From PALSA-505 sp963699015 (lineage in GTDB: Bacteria; Actinomycetota; Actinomycetes; Streptosporangiales; Streptosporangiaceae): a DNA stretch of 64,000 nt. A model generated the notes under the pieces. The model was not told the DNA's origin. It searched no databases and saw nothing but the letters and a program-made list of their open reading frames with translations. A program made the position numbers and the translations under genes. Shown one piece after another: positions 21,901-33,022 of the stretch. The stretch lies in the NCBI GenBank assembly GCA_963699015.1, contig CAVOSX010000001.1:620001-684000 (forward strand). Reading direction: 5' to 3'. The first letter of the stretch is position 1, and each line of letters opens with the position of its first letter.

Positions 21901-22389
21901 CTAGGCCCGGGACGGCATCTGGCCGGCCTCGATGATGTACCGGTACTGCCGTGAGTCGCGGCGCTCGAAGCCCAGGTGCTCATACAGGCGGCCGGCCGCC
22001 TCGCGTGACGGCCGGGAGGTCAGATCCACGTTCCGCGCGCCCTGTCCGCTGGCGATGCGCAACGCCTCCAGCGTGAGCGCGGTGGCCGCCCCCTGCCCTC
22101 TGGCGGCCTCATCCACGACCACGTCCTCGATCCGGGCGCGCAGGCCGGTGGGAATCGGGAACATGGTCAGCGTCAGGGTGCCGATGATCTCACCCGGCTC
22201 ACCCGCCGCGGCTGGCGCGCGGGCCACCAGCACGTGGTTGCATTGGGCGGTGACCACCCGGGTCAGGGCCGCACGGTCCAGCGGCGGCGCGGATCGGGAC
22301 AGCTGGCGCAGCAGACGGCCGAAGGCCGTGAGGATCTCGTCCGTTACCTCGCGGAGCACCTCGATGTTGACGGTCACGCAGGGCACCAT
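21901..22389 (-). CDS. GNAT family N-acetyltransferase
   Basis: About 162 residues. The acetyl-CoA site reads IEDVVVDEAARGQGAATALT and the fold ends with AAGRLYEHLGFERRDSRQYRY. The start is uncertain: ATG 22389 or GTG 22377 (four codons later), neither with a strong ribosome-binding site. It stands behind the terminator of the sigma factor gene, so it has its own promoter. Substrate unknown. Confidence 0.85.
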   Translation of the reverse strand: MVPCVTVNIEVLREVTDEILTAFGRLLRQLSRSAPPLDRAALTRVVTAQCNHVLVARAPAAAGEPGEIIGTLTLTMFPIPTGLRARIEDVVVDEAARGQGAATALTLEALRIASGQGARNVDLTSRPSREAAGRLYEHLGFERRDSRQYRYIIEAGQMPSRA

Positions 22390-22474
22390 ACCGCGACTAG
22401 CCCGGAGCCGGCCGCGTTCTGGCTGTGGCGCGGGTCGCCGCGAAGCGGGTGACCGGCGGGCACCTCGACCGGGA

Positions 22475-22509
22475 CGAGCCGGGCCCGGCGGGAGGTCGGG
22501 CCCGGCTCG
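22475..22509 (-). terminator. Hairpin downstream of the sigma factor gene
   Basis: A perfect 13-bp inverted repeat, CGAGCCGGGCCCG and CGGGCCCGGCTCG, with a 9-base loop lies 30 bases after the sigma factor stop. There is no T tract, as is common in high-GC actinobacteria. It separates the sigma gene from the GNAT gene. Confidence 0.7.
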
Positions 22510-22539
22510 CGGGTCGGGACCAGCGGCAGCGGCAGCGGG

Positions 22540-23826
22540 TTAGCTGGCGAAGTCGAGCAGCGGCTGGGCGCGGCTGGGGTGGCGCAGCTTGGACAGCGAC
22601 TGCTTCTCCAGCTGCCGGATGCGCTCCCTGGTCAGGCCGAGCGCCCGGCCAATCTCATCGAGCGTGTGCGGGTTGCCGTCGTACAGCCCGAACCGCATCG
22701 ACATGATCGTGGCCTCGCGCGGGCTGAGGCAGCCGAGCGCGCTCCTCAGCTGGCTGGCCATCAGCTGCCTGTCGACCAGCTCGGAGGCCTCAGGCGCGTC
22801 CACGTCCTCGATCAGGTCGCCGATGCTGGTCTCCCCGTCCTCACCGATGGTGGAGTCGAGGCTGATCGGCTGCCTGCTCGTGCGGAGCAGTTCCTCGATC
22901 TGGTCCGGGGTGCGGTCCAGCTCGACGGCGAGCTCCTCGGGCGTCGGCTCCCGGCCCAGCCGCTGGTGCATGTCGCGCTCGACCCTGCTCAGCTTGCTGA
23001 GCATCTCCAGCACGTGCACCGGCAGCCGGATGGTCCGGGCCGAGTCGGCGAAGCCGCGCTGGATCGCCTGCCGGATCCACCACATGGCGTAGGTGGAGAA
23101 CTTGTAGCCCTTGGTGTAGTCGAACTTCTCGACCGCCCTGATCAGGCCGAGGTTCCCCTCCTGCACGACATCGAGCAGGGTCAGGCCGCGATCGCTGTAC
23201 TTCTTGGCCACCGAGACCACGAGCCGCAGGTTCGCCTCCAGCATGTGCGCCTTGGCGCGCCTGCCGTCGTCGGCGACCTCCGCGAGCTCACGCCGGTACT
23301 CCGCATCGAGATCCGGGTCGGTGTCCAGCTTGTGCTCGGCGTAAAGCCCGGCCTCGATCCGCTTGGCCAGGTCCACTTCCTGCTCGGCGGTGAGCAGGCT
23401 GGTCCGCCCGATCGACTTGAGGTACGTATGCACCGAGTCGCCCATGGCGGGCGTGTGGTCATCGAGGTCGGCTTCGAGCAGGCTGCTGCCCTCGGCGGCG
23501 ACGGCCGCCGCGGCGGCCTCCGCCTCGGCGAGGATCGCCGCCTCGGCCTCGGGGTCAGCATCGGCGTCGGCTCGCGCATCCGCAGTGGCCGGCTGTTGCC
23601 CGGTGGCATCGGCCGGCTCGTTGCCGAGCCGGACCCCTGCCTCGGCGAGCTCGCGCAGAATCGATCGTCCCTCAGCTGCGGAAATGCCGGCTTCCTCGAA
23701 TGCGGCCCGCAGCTCGGGCAGCGACAGCTGGCCTCGGCCGCGTCCGCGCTGGATCAGGATGTCCACGCGCGTCATCGTCGCCTCGTCATCCCGCGCGGGT
23801 GACGCGGCGGTCGCGGTCCGCGACAT
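22540..23826 (-). CDS. RNA polymerase sigma factor, sigma-70 group (SigA/HrdB-like)
   Basis: 428 residues. It has a short region 1.1-like N-terminus, an acidic Ala/Glu linker (about 75-105), region 1.2 (DSVHTYLKSIGR), region 2 with the -10-binding segment (GYKFSTYAMWWIRQAIQ), region 3 and a full region 4 ending LTRERIRQLEKQSLSKLR. Near RLVVSVAKKYSDRGLTLLD it departs from the usual principal sigma sequence (GRGMLFLD), so it is more likely a group 2 (HrdA/C/D or SigB type) factor. ATG 23826 has GGAGGAGG 6 bases upstream; the open frame upstream to 23937 is not needed. No anti-sigma factor is adjacent. Confidence 0.92.
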   Translation of the reverse strand: MSRTATAASPARDDEATMTRVDILIQRGRGRGQLSLPELRAAFEEAGISAAEGRSILRELAEAGVRLGNEPADATGQQPATADARADADADPEAEAAILAEAEAAAAAVAAEGSSLLEADLDDHTPAMGDSVHTYLKSIGRTSLLTAEQEVDLAKRIEAGLYAEHKLDTDPDLDAEYRRELAEVADDGRRAKAHMLEANLRLVVSVAKKYSDRGLTLLDVVQEGNLGLIRAVEKFDYTKGYKFSTYAMWWIRQAIQRGFADSARTIRLPVHVLEMLSKLSRVERDMHQRLGREPTPEELAVELDRTPDQIEELLRTSRQPISLDSTIGEDGETSIGDLIEDVDAPEASELVDRQLMASQLRSALGCLSPREATIMSMRFGLYDGNPHTLDEIGRALGLTRERIRQLEKQSLSKLRHPSRAQPLLDFAS

Positions 23827-23982
23827 GACACACCTCCTCCGGAAGGGAAAGCGCACCGGGCATGCAGTGCTCTCTCGCGCCTGGCCGGCGCGTAAGCTGC
23901 GGGGGCCCGCGGCGCCCTGGGCGCTAAGCGCAGGCATTAATAACTAACGCTCTACGCCGGTAATTGTTCCCGGCCAGCACTG

Positions 23983-25158
23983 CTACCCCGGATCTTGAGT
24001 TCGCAACCTCCGCAGATCCGGCTTTCCCGAGGGCAGCAGCGGCATCTGCCTTACTATCCTAAGCTCCCGCGGCGCGGCGCTCGCGGCCAGCACCCCCCGC
24101 ACGTGCGCGCGCAGCGCAGCCAGGTCCGGCGGCGCGGCCGGGTCGGCGGGCTCTATCACGGCGGTGACCCGCTCGCCCCATTCGTGGTCCGGCTGCCCGA
24201 ACACGGCCGCCGCCCGCACCGCCGGGCAGCTCTCCAGCACCGCGGCGACCTCGCCGGCGATCACCTTCTCGCCGCCGGTGTTGATCACGTCGTCCGCGCG
24301 GCCGCGCACGGTCAGCCTGCCGGACGGCCCGACCGAGCCGAGATCCGAGGTGCTGAACCATCCGTCGGTGATCGCCGTCTTGACCAGGCCGCGGCGGTCC
24401 CGGTAGCCGGTGAACAGCACCGGCCCGGCGATGCGGATCCGCCCGTCCGGGCCGGCCGCGACGCGGACGTCGTCCAGCGGCACCCCGTCGTACACGCACC
24501 CACCGCAGGTCTCGGTCATGCCGTACGTGGTCACGACCCGGCCGCCCGCCCTGGCCGCCTCGTCCAGCAGCCGCGCCGGAGCGCCCGCACCGCCGAGCAG
24601 TATCGTCCCGAACGGACCCAGGTCGGTCCCCGCGCTCAGCAGCCGGCGCAGCTGGGTGGGCACCAGCGACACGTGCATGCCACCGCAGGACGCGGCAAGC
24701 CCGGGGTCGGGCCGGGAGGCGATCACCGGAACAGTGCCCGCGACCAGCGAGCGGACGAGCACCTGGATCCCGGCGATATGGGTTACCGGGAGGCAGCACA
24801 GCCAGCGCTCGCCGGGACGGGCCCCGATCCGGTCCAGGCTGGCCCGCGCCGAGTGCAGCAGCGCGGCTGCGCTCAGTTCCACGCCCTTCGGCCGCCCGGT
24901 CGAGCCCGATGTGACGACGACCACCGCGGTCCCCTCGGCGGCGCGCCTGGCGGTTCCGTCCTGGCCGGTGCGGCGCGGCCCGTCGGGCGTCAGCACCGCA
25001 TCCGGCCTGAGTTCTCCGATCAGCTGCCCGATCCGGCCGGCCGGCAGCGCGGGGTCGAGCGGCAGCACCGCGGGCCCGGTCCCGTCCAGGGCGGCAGCCA
25101 GCGGCGCGAGCAGGTCGGCGGGCTCCAGCAGAGCCGCGTACAGGGGGCGCTCAGCCAT
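23983..25158 (-). CDS. menE: o-Succinylbenzoate-CoA ligase MenE
   Basis: 391-residue AMP-forming acyl-CoA synthetase: P-loop VVVTSGSTGRPKGVELS, the core motif TTYGMTETCGG, the hinge region WFSTSDLG then RGRADDVINTGGEKV, and the C-terminal Lys in LPSGKPDLRR. The short N-terminal domain and its place beside menB, menC and menD identify MenE rather than a general acyl-CoA ligase. ATG 25158 has no ribosome-binding site, but a TAACCT hexamer ends 7 bases upstream, so the mRNA may be leaderless. It is divergent from menB. The role is activation of o-succinylbenzoate in menaquinone synthesis. Confidence 0.92.
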   Translation of the reverse strand: MAERPLYAALLEPADLLAPLAAALDGTGPAVLPLDPALPAGRIGQLIGELRPDAVLTPDGPRRTGQDGTARRAAEGTAVVVVTSGSTGRPKGVELSAAALLHSARASLDRIGARPGERWLCCLPVTHIAGIQVLVRSLVAGTVPVIASRPDPGLAASCGGMHVSLVPTQLRRLLSAGTDLGPFGTILLGGAGAPARLLDEAARAGGRVVTTYGMTETCGGCVYDGVPLDDVRVAAGPDGRIRIAGPVLFTGYRDRRGLVKTAITDGWFSTSDLGSVGPSGRLTVRGRADDVINTGGEKVIAGEVAAVLESCPAVRAAAVFGQPDHEWGERVTAVIEPADPAAPPDLAALRAHVRGVLAASAAPRELRIVRQMPLLPSGKPDLRRLRTQDPG

Positions 25159-25249
25159 CGTCGTAAGGTTAACCGCGTGCGGGGATGGCCACCGCGGCGG
25201 GTGACGGCGGCGCGGCGGGCTCGCAGGCATGCTCAGCAGGGAGGTTGCA

Positions 25250-26081
25250 GTGGTCGACTGGCAGCGATCGGGGCCCGCTCCGGGCCAGGAGTACACCGAC
25301 ATCGTGTACGAGGCCGGCGAGGGCATCGCCAAGGTCACGATCAATCGCCCCGAGGTGCGGAACGCGTTCCGGCCCACGACCTTGTTCGAGCTGACCCACG
25401 CGTTCAACACCGCCCGCGATGACCCGGACACCGGCGTGATCATCCTGACCGGGGCGGGCACGCAGGCCTTCTGCTCCGGCGGCGACCAGAAGATCCGGGG
25501 CGATGACGGCTACGTCGACTCCCACGGCGTCACCCGGCTCAACGTGCTTGACCTGCAGGTGCAGATCCGGCGCACCCCCAAGCCCGTGATCGCCATGGTC
25601 GCGGGGTACGCGATCGGCGGCGGCCATGTGCTGCACGTCTGCTGTGACCTCACGATCGCTGCCGACAACGCGGTGTTCGGCCAGACCGGGCCGAAGGTCG
25701 GCTCCTTCGACGGCGGCTACGGATCCTGGCTGCTCGCGGAGACCGTCGGGCTGAAGAAGGCGCGCGAGATTCTGGTATCTGTGCCGCCAGTACGACGCCC
25801 GGCAGGCCCTGGACATGGGCCTGGTCAACGCGGTGGTCCCGCTGGACCGGCTGGAGGAGGAGACGGTCAGCTGGGCGCGCGAGCTGCTGGCCAAGTCGCC
25901 GCTCGCGCTGCGCATGCTCAAGGGCGCGCTGAACGCGGTGACCGACGGCGCCGCGGGCATGCAGCAGTTCGCCGGGGATGCCACCCTGCTGTACTACATG
26001 AGCGAGGAGGCGCAGGAGGGCCGCGACGCGTTCCGGGACAAGCGCAGCCCGGACTTTGCCCGGTTCCCCAAGCGCCCGTGA
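25250..26081 (+). pseudogene. menB: 1,4-Dihydroxy-2-naphthoyl-CoA synthase MenB, one frameshift
   Basis: Crotonase-fold enzyme that closes the naphthoquinone ring. The 5' part carries VTINRPEVRNAFRP, the oxyanion-hole region FCSGGDQ and AGYAIGGGHVLHVCCDL, and GPKVGSFDGGYG. An extra C at 25772, between GAGATT and TGGTAT, breaks the frame. Reading on from 25773 restores WYLCRQYDARQALDMGLVNA and the typical end EGRDAFRDKRSPDFARF. Without the extra base the protein would have about 276 residues. GTG 25250 with GGGAGG 5 bases upstream is preferred to ATG 25229. Since menaquinone is normally essential, a sequencing error is likely. Confidence 0.9.
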
Positions 26082-27040
26082 CCGGCCGGGGTACAGACCT
26101 GCTCGGCAGCCTCCGGGCGTTCGCGATCCCGATGCGCACACCCTTCCGGGGGGTGACCGTCCGCACCGGCGCGCTCATCGAGGGCCCGGCTGGGTGGGGC
26201 GAGTTCTCCCCGTTCCCCGAGTACGGCCCCAGGGAATGCGCCCGCTGGCTGGCGTGCGCGATCGAGGCGGCCACGGCCGGCTGGCCCGAGCCGGTTCGCG
26301 ACGCCGTCCCGGTGAACGTGACCGTGCCCGCGGTGGATCCGGCGAAGGCCCGCGACCTGGTGCGCGCGGCCGGCTGCCGCACGGCCAAGGTCAAGGTGGC
26401 GCAGCGTGGGCAGGAGGACGCCGAGGACATCGCACGGGTCGAGGCGGTCAGGGACGCGCTCGGCCCCGCGGGCCGGATCCGCGTGGACGCGAACGGCGCC
26501 TGGGACGTCGATCACGCGCGGCGCATGCTGGCCGCGCTGGCGCCGTTCGGCCTGGAGTACGCCGAGCAGCCGTGCGCGACGCTGGCGGAGATGGCGGAGC
26601 TGCGCCGCGGCGTGGATATCCCGCTCGCCGCCGACGAGTCGGTCCGCCGAGCCGACGACCCGCTCCGGGTACGGGCCGCGGGCGCCGCGGACATCGTGGT
26701 GCTCAAGGCCGCCCCGCTGGGCGGGGTGCGCGCCGCGCTGGAGATCGCCGGCGGCTGCGGGCTGCCCGTGGTGGTGTCGAGCGCGGTAGAGACCTCGGTC
26801 GGCCTGGCCGCTGGCGCGGCGCTGGCCGCGGCGCTGCCCGGGCTGCCCTATGACTGCGGGCTGGCCACGATGAGCCTGCTGGCCGGGGACGTAGCGGCCG
26901 ACCCGCTGGCCGAAGCCGGGGGAATGCTGCCGGTCAGGCGGCCGGCGGTGGACCCGGAACGGCTCGCGGCCTGGGAAACCGACCCGCGGCCGTGGCGCGA
27001 GCGCGCCGAGGCCGCGGCCCGGCACCTGGACGCGCCGTGA
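26078..27040 (+). CDS. menC: o-Succinylbenzoate synthase MenC
   Basis: 320-residue enolase-superfamily enzyme. The catalytic Lys pair is in CRTAKVKVAQ, the metal ligands in RVDANGAWD, EYAEQPC and LAADESVR, and the second Lys in VVLKAAPLGG. GTG 26078 overlaps the menB stop (GTGA), and the end overlaps the menD start. It dehydrates SHCHC to o-succinylbenzoate. Its coding frame is the same frame as the 5' part of menB, so the menB frameshift makes a misleading fused reading frame across both genes. Confidence 0.93.
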   Translation: MTGRGTDLLGSLRAFAIPMRTPFRGVTVRTGALIEGPAGWGEFSPFPEYGPRECARWLACAIEAATAGWPEPVRDAVPVNVTVPAVDPAKARDLVRAAGCRTAKVKVAQRGQEDAEDIARVEAVRDALGPAGRIRVDANGAWDVDHARRMLAALAPFGLEYAEQPCATLAEMAELRRGVDIPLAADESVRRADDPLRVRAAGAADIVVLKAAPLGGVRAALEIAGGCGLPVVVSSAVETSVGLAAGAALAAALPGLPYDCGLATMSLLAGDVAADPLAEAGGMLPVRRPAVDPERLAAWETDPRPWRERAEAAARHLDAP

Positions 27041-28755
27041 ACCCCTCGACCGCGCTCGGCACGGTCCTGGTGGACGAGCTGATCCGGTGCGGGCTGCGCG
27101 AGGCGGTGCTGGCGCCGGGATCGCGGAGCACCCCGCTGGCGCTGGCGCTGTGGGACCGGTCGGCGGCCGCCGATCTCCGGCTGCACGTGCGCATCGACGA
27201 GCGCTCGGCCGCGTACCTGGCCCTCGGCCTGGCCAAGGCCAGCCGCCGCCCGGTCGCCGTGCTGTGCACGTCGGGCACGGCGGCGGCCAGCTTCCACCCC
27301 GCGGTGATCGAGGCGGACGAGTCCGGCGTGCCGCTGCTCGTGCTCACCGCGGACCGGCCGCCCGAGCTGCGCGGCACCGGCGCGAACCAGACCATCGACC
27401 AGGTGAAACTGTACGGGACCGCGGTGCGCTGGTTCTGTGACGTGGGAGTGCCCGAGGCCAGGGCGGGGATGCAGGCGTACTGGCGGTCGCTGGCCTGCGG
27501 CGCGTGGGCGCACGCCGCGGGGGCGGCGGGCGGCCTGGCCGGCCCGGTGCACCTGAACCTGCCGCTGCGCGAGCCGCTGGCGCCCGACGCGGCCGCGGCG
27601 GACACGGCGTGGCCCGAGCCGCTGGACGGCCGGGCCGGCGCGATGCCGTGGACCGCCTTCGCCGCGGCCCCGGCGAGGGTTCCCCGGGTGCTCGAGCTGC
27701 CCTGGACCGAGCGCGGGGCTGTGGTCTGCGGCGACGGTGACTACGATGCCGGGCCGCTGCTGCGCGTGGCCGAGCAGGCCGGCTGGCCGGTGCTGGCCGA
27801 GCCGTCATCGGGGGCCAGGCGCGGGCCGAACGCGCTGCGCGGCTACCCTTACCTGCTCGGGTGGGCGGAGTTCGCCGCCGCGCACCGGCCGGACGTGATC
27901 GTGTCCGCGGGCCGGCCCGGGCTGTCCCGCGGCCAGCTCGCGTTCCTGCGCGGCTCGCCTGCGGGCGGCCCGCCGGCCCGGCACGTCGTGATCGCCCAGG
28001 GCCCGGGCCGGTGGGCCGACCCGGCCAGGACGGCCACCGACGTGGCCAGCGAGGTGCGGCTGGCCGGCCGGGCCCGTTCGGCATCATGGCTGGAGTCCTG
28101 GCAGCGCGCGGACGCGGCGGCGAGCCGGGCGGCCGATGAGATCCTGGACGAGGGGGGGCTGAGCGAGCCGGGGCTGGCCAGGGACCTGGCCGCGGCGCTG
28201 CCCGACGGCGCGCTGCTGTGGGCGGCATCCAGCCTGCCGGTCAGGGACCTGGACCGGCACATGGCGCCGCGGGACGGGCTGCGGGTGATGGCCAGCCGGG
28301 GGGCCAGCGGCATCGACGGCCTGATTTCCTCGGCCATGGGAGCGGCACTCGCGCACGCCGCGGCCGGCGGCGGCCCCGCCTTCGCGCTGCTCGGCGACCT
28401 CGCCTTCCTGCACGACGCCCCCGGCCTCGTGCTGGGCCCGGACGAAGCGCGGCCGGACCTGTGCCTCGTGGTGGTCAACAACGACGGCGGCGGGATCTTC
28501 TCGACCCTGGAGCAGGCGGCGTTCGAGGCACCGTTCGAGCGGGTGTTCGGGACACCGCACGGCGCGGGGCTCGACCACTACGCCCGTGCCGCTGGCCTGC
28601 CGCACCTGCTGCTCGAGCGGGCCGCCGACCTGCCGGGCGCGCTGCGCGCCGCGCCCGGCGGCCTGCGCATCATCGAGGCGCGAACCGACCGGGCCGGCCA
28701 GGCCGCGCTGCGGGCCAGGCTGGCCGACGCCTGCGCCGACGCCGTACGAGCCTGA
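27037..28755 (+). CDS. menD: SEPHCHC synthase MenD
   Basis: 572-residue thiamine-diphosphate enzyme that condenses isochorismate with 2-oxoglutarate. It shows an N-terminal Pyr domain (LAPGSRSTPLALALWD, HVRIDERSAAYLALGLAKAS, TADRPPELRGTGANQTIDQ) and a C-terminal PP domain (SRGASGIDGLISSAMG, LLGDLAFLHD, VVNNDGGGIFSTLEQ). GTG 27037 overlaps the menC stop. Its substrate isochorismate would come from the synthase at 35110, about 6 kb away. Confidence 0.96.
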   Translation: MNPSTALGTVLVDELIRCGLREAVLAPGSRSTPLALALWDRSAAADLRLHVRIDERSAAYLALGLAKASRRPVAVLCTSGTAAASFHPAVIEADESGVPLLVLTADRPPELRGTGANQTIDQVKLYGTAVRWFCDVGVPEARAGMQAYWRSLACGAWAHAAGAAGGLAGPVHLNLPLREPLAPDAAAADTAWPEPLDGRAGAMPWTAFAAAPARVPRVLELPWTERGAVVCGDGDYDAGPLLRVAEQAGWPVLAEPSSGARRGPNALRGYPYLLGWAEFAAAHRPDVIVSAGRPGLSRGQLAFLRGSPAGGPPARHVVIAQGPGRWADPARTATDVASEVRLAGRARSASWLESWQRADAAASRAADEILDEGGLSEPGLARDLAAALPDGALLWAASSLPVRDLDRHMAPRDGLRVMASRGASGIDGLISSAMGAALAHAAAGGGPAFALLGDLAFLHDAPGLVLGPDEARPDLCLVVVNNDGGGIFSTLEQAAFEAPFERVFGTPHGAGLDHYARAAGLPHLLLERAADLPGALRAAPGGLRIIEARTDRAGQAALRARLADACADAVRA

Positions 28756-28792
28756 CTCGCCGGTCCGCGGCGGCGGCCCGCAGGCGGCGGTA

Positions 28793-29755
28793 TCAGGCCA
28801 GCTTGACGCGAGGGTCGAGCACCGAGTAGAGGATGTCAACGATGAGGTTGGCCACCACCACGAACAGCGCGGCGACCAGCACGATCCCCAGCACGACCGG
28901 GGCGTCTCCGTTGGTGATTGCCGTGACGGATGCCTGCCCGATTCCGCCAAGGCCGAACACGGTCTCGGTGACGACGGCGCCGCCCGCCAGCGTGCCGATG
29001 TCCACGCCCAGCTGGGAGACCACCGGGGTGAGCGCCGAGCGGACCCCGTGCCGGTAGACGACACGGCGCTCGGACAGCCCCTTGGAACGGGCGGTGCGGA
29101 TATAGTCCTCGCCGAGCACGTCGAGCAGGGAGCCGCGGGTCAGGCGGGTATAGGTGGCCGCCGACACCGCCGCGATCGTGATCCAGGGCAGGATCATGTG
29201 CCCCACCCAGCCGCTCACACTCTGCGTGGGTCCCTCGTACCCGGTCTGGATCCAGTGAAAGCCGGCCCGGTTGAGCGGCAGGTAGATGGCGAACAGCAGC
29301 AGCAGCCCGAGCACGAAGGTGGGGAACGTGATCCCGATCAGCACGCCGGTGGTCGAGACCCGGTCGAGCAGGGTCCGCGCCCGGGTGGCGGACAGGATGC
29401 CCACCGAGATCCCGACGATCAGCCAGAGCACCACCCCGCCCACCAGCAGTGACAGGGTGGGCGGCAGGTCCTCCTTGAGGATGGTGTTGACCGAGGTGCC
29501 GGTGAAGTACGAGGTGCCCAGGTCGCCGTGCAGCAGCCGGTCCAGGTAGTGCCAGTACTGGACGATGAGCGGCTGGTTCAGGCCGAGCCTGCGGTTGATG
29601 TTGGCGATCTGGGCCGCAGTCGTGTTCTTCCCGGCCAGCAGCCGGGCCGGATCCTGCGGCGCCACGAAGAACAGCAGGAACGTGGCGACCGTGACGGACC
29701 ACAGCACCACGATGCCGAGCAGTATCCGGCGGACGAGGAAGCTCGCGAATCCCAT
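28793..29755 (-). CDS. Opp/Dpp-type ABC permease (OppB-like), second importer
   Basis: About 320 residues. It starts MGFASFLVRRILLGIVVLW with the typical first helix, then RRLGLNQPLIVQYWHYLDRL, five further helices and the ATPase-contact loop EDYIRTARSKGLSERRVVY. ATG 29755 lies one base after the stop of the upstream OppC-like gene. Last gene of a five-gene minus-strand importer operon. Confidence 0.94.
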   Translation of the reverse strand: MGFASFLVRRILLGIVVLWSVTVATFLLFFVAPQDPARLLAGKNTTAAQIANINRRLGLNQPLIVQYWHYLDRLLHGDLGTSYFTGTSVNTILKEDLPPTLSLLVGGVVLWLIVGISVGILSATRARTLLDRVSTTGVLIGITFPTFVLGLLLLFAIYLPLNRAGFHWIQTGYEGPTQSVSGWVGHMILPWITIAAVSAATYTRLTRGSLLDVLGEDYIRTARSKGLSERRVVYRHGVRSALTPVVSQLGVDIGTLAGGAVVTETVFGLGGIGQASVTAITNGDAPVVLGIVLVAALFVVVANLIVDILYSVLDPRVKLA

Positions 29756-29756
29756 G

Positions 29757-30766
29757 TCAGCTCGCCTCCTCCGCCGGGATGGCGGGCTTGGCGCGCTTGG
29801 ACCTCGCGCGGCCGCGGCTGCGCTGGGACGCGAACAGGCGCTCGGTCCGCGGGTCCAGCGCGTCCCGCACCCCGTCACCCAGCAGGTTGAACGCGAGCGT
29901 GGTGAGGAGCAGGAAGGCGCACGGGAAGATCAGGTACCACCAGGATGTCTGGTAGAAGCCCTGGGCCTGAGACAGGAGGTTGCCCCAGCTCGCGTCCGGC
30001 GGCTGCACGCCGACGCCGAGGAACGACAGGGTGGCCTCGAACACGATCGCGGTCGGGATGGCCAGCGTGGCCAGCACCAGCACCGGGGCGATCAGGTTGG
30101 GCAGGATGTCGAGGATCATGATCCGCATCGGGCTGGCCCCGATCGAGCGGGCCGCCTCGATGTACTCCTTCTCCTTGATCGACAGCGTCTGGCCCCGCAC
30201 CACCCGGGCGATGGCCGCCCAGGAGAAGAACGAGATCACGACGATGACCTCGAGCAGGCTGGGCCCGAAGACCACGGCGAGGGCGAGCGCCAGCAGGACG
30301 TATGGGAACGCGAGCACGCTGTCGGTGAACCTGGCCAGCAGCGTGTCGATCCAGCCGCCGAAGTACCCGGCGGTCATCCCGATGGCCACGCCGAGAACGG
30401 TGCCGATGGCCGTGGACACGAACCCGACGAGCAGCGAGACCTGCGCGCCGTAGAGCACCCGGACGAACAGGTCCCGGCCGAGCTGGTCGGTGCCGAAGAA
30501 GAACGTGCTGCTCGGGGCGACCGGCAGGCCCACGCTGTTCAGGCCCGTGTTCGTGTACGGCATGTTCGGCGGGTGGCCCACCCAGGCGGCGATCACCGGC
30601 GCGAGGATGGCCAGCAGCGCGAGCAGCAGGATGACGATCAAGGAGGCGACGGCCACCTTGTCCTGGCGCAGCCGGCGCCAGGCCAGCACCCACGGGCTGC
30701 GGCCCTCGATCACCTGGGTGGAGCCGGTGCCTGTCGCCCCGCCCTGGAACTCCATCTCGGTGAGGC

Positions 30767-30770
<4 letters not shown>
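29757..30770 (-). CDS. Opp/Dpp-type ABC permease (OppC-like), second importer
   Basis: 337 residues. ATG 30770 has AGGAGG 6 bases upstream. It shows an N-terminal helix after WRRLRQDKVAVASL, the FFGTDQLGRDLFVRVLYGAQ loop, the contact loop EYIEAARSIGASP and the conserved end FNLLGDGVRDALDPR, followed by a basic tail (RSRGRARSKRAK). It is intact, unlike its counterpart in the first importer, and provides a template for that gene's frame correction. Confidence 0.94.
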
Positions 30771-31902
<1,132 letters not shown>

Positions 31903-31906
<4 letters not shown>

Positions 31907-32997
31907 GCGATCACGCTCCCTTCAGCCTCCGGGCGGTCGGCGATCTCCTCGGCCACCTTCGCCGCGGCCGCGCCGCGGGACTCCTCGACGGAGAGCCTGC
32001 GGGTTTCCTCGGCCTCCTGCGACAGCCCGGCGGCGCTGGCCGGCAGCCAGCACGCCGACTGGTGGAACCCGTCCTCGCCCACCGGGGTCAGCGTCGGCTC
32101 CTCGGTCAGGCACTTGTCCATCACGTACGCGCACCGGGGGTGGAACGCGCACCCGGATGGCAGGTTGATCAGGCTCGGCGGCTGGCCGGTGATCGGCCGC
32201 AGCCGCTCCGCCCCGGCCGAGCTGTTCGGGATCGACTCAAGCAGCCCCTTGGTGTAAGGATGGTGCGGCCGGTAGAAGATATCCCGCTTGCTGGCCACCT
32301 CCGCGGCCCGGCCGGCGTACATCACCAGCACCTCGTCGGCGATGTCGGCCACCACGCCCAGGTCATGGGTGATCATGATCAGGGCGGTGTCGGAGTCGCG
32401 CTGCAGCCGCAGCAGCAGATCCAGGATCTGCGCCTGCACGGTGGCATCCAGCGCCGTCGTCGGCTCATCGGCGATGATCATCTTCGGCGACAGAGACAGC
32501 GCCATCGCGATCATCGCCCGCTGCCGCATCCCGCCGGAAAACTGATGCGGATAGTCGTTGACCCGCTGCCGGGCGTTCGGGATCCCCACCCGGTCCAGCA
32601 GATCCACCGACCGCTCCGCCGCGGCCGCCTTGGACACCGACTTGTCGTGCGACCGGATCATCTCCGAGATCTGCCAGCCCACCTTGTACAGCGGATGCAG
32701 GCTGGTCAGCGGGTCCTGGAAGATGACCGCGATCTGCGCCCCCCGCACCCGGCGCATCTGCTCGTCGTCCAGCCCGATCAGATCGGTCCCGTCGAACACC
32801 GCCTGCCCGGACACCTCGGCGCCCGGGGTCAGGCCCAGCAGCGTCTGCGTCAGCACGGTCTTGCCGCTGCCCGACTCGCCCACGATCCCGAGCGTCCGCC
32901 GCGCGTCAACGTCGAACGAGACCCCGCGCACCGCGCGGACCACGCCGTCAGCGGTCGGGAAGCTCACCCGCAAATCCCGCACCTCAAGCAGGCTCAT
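31903..32997 (-). CDS. Opp/Dpp-type ABC ATPase (OppD-like), second importer
   Basis: 364 residues from ATG 32997, which has GGGAGGAG 7 bases upstream. Walker A GESGSGKT, signature FSGGMRQRAMIA, Walker B MIIADEPTTALD, H-loop MITHDLG and the Cys motif CAFHPRCAY. An acidic Glu/Ala tail of about 45 residues extends beyond the normal end. The frame is open upstream to 33081 through the regulatory repeats, but that start has no ribosome-binding site. Confidence 0.94.
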
Positions 32998-33022
32998 CGC
33001 AACACTCCTCCCGGCGGCCGGC

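Noticed and set aside
25229..27040. A fused MenB-MenC protein in a single open frame
   Set aside because: The fusion results from the single-base insertion at 25772; the true MenB ending is in the next frame and menC has its own GTG start.
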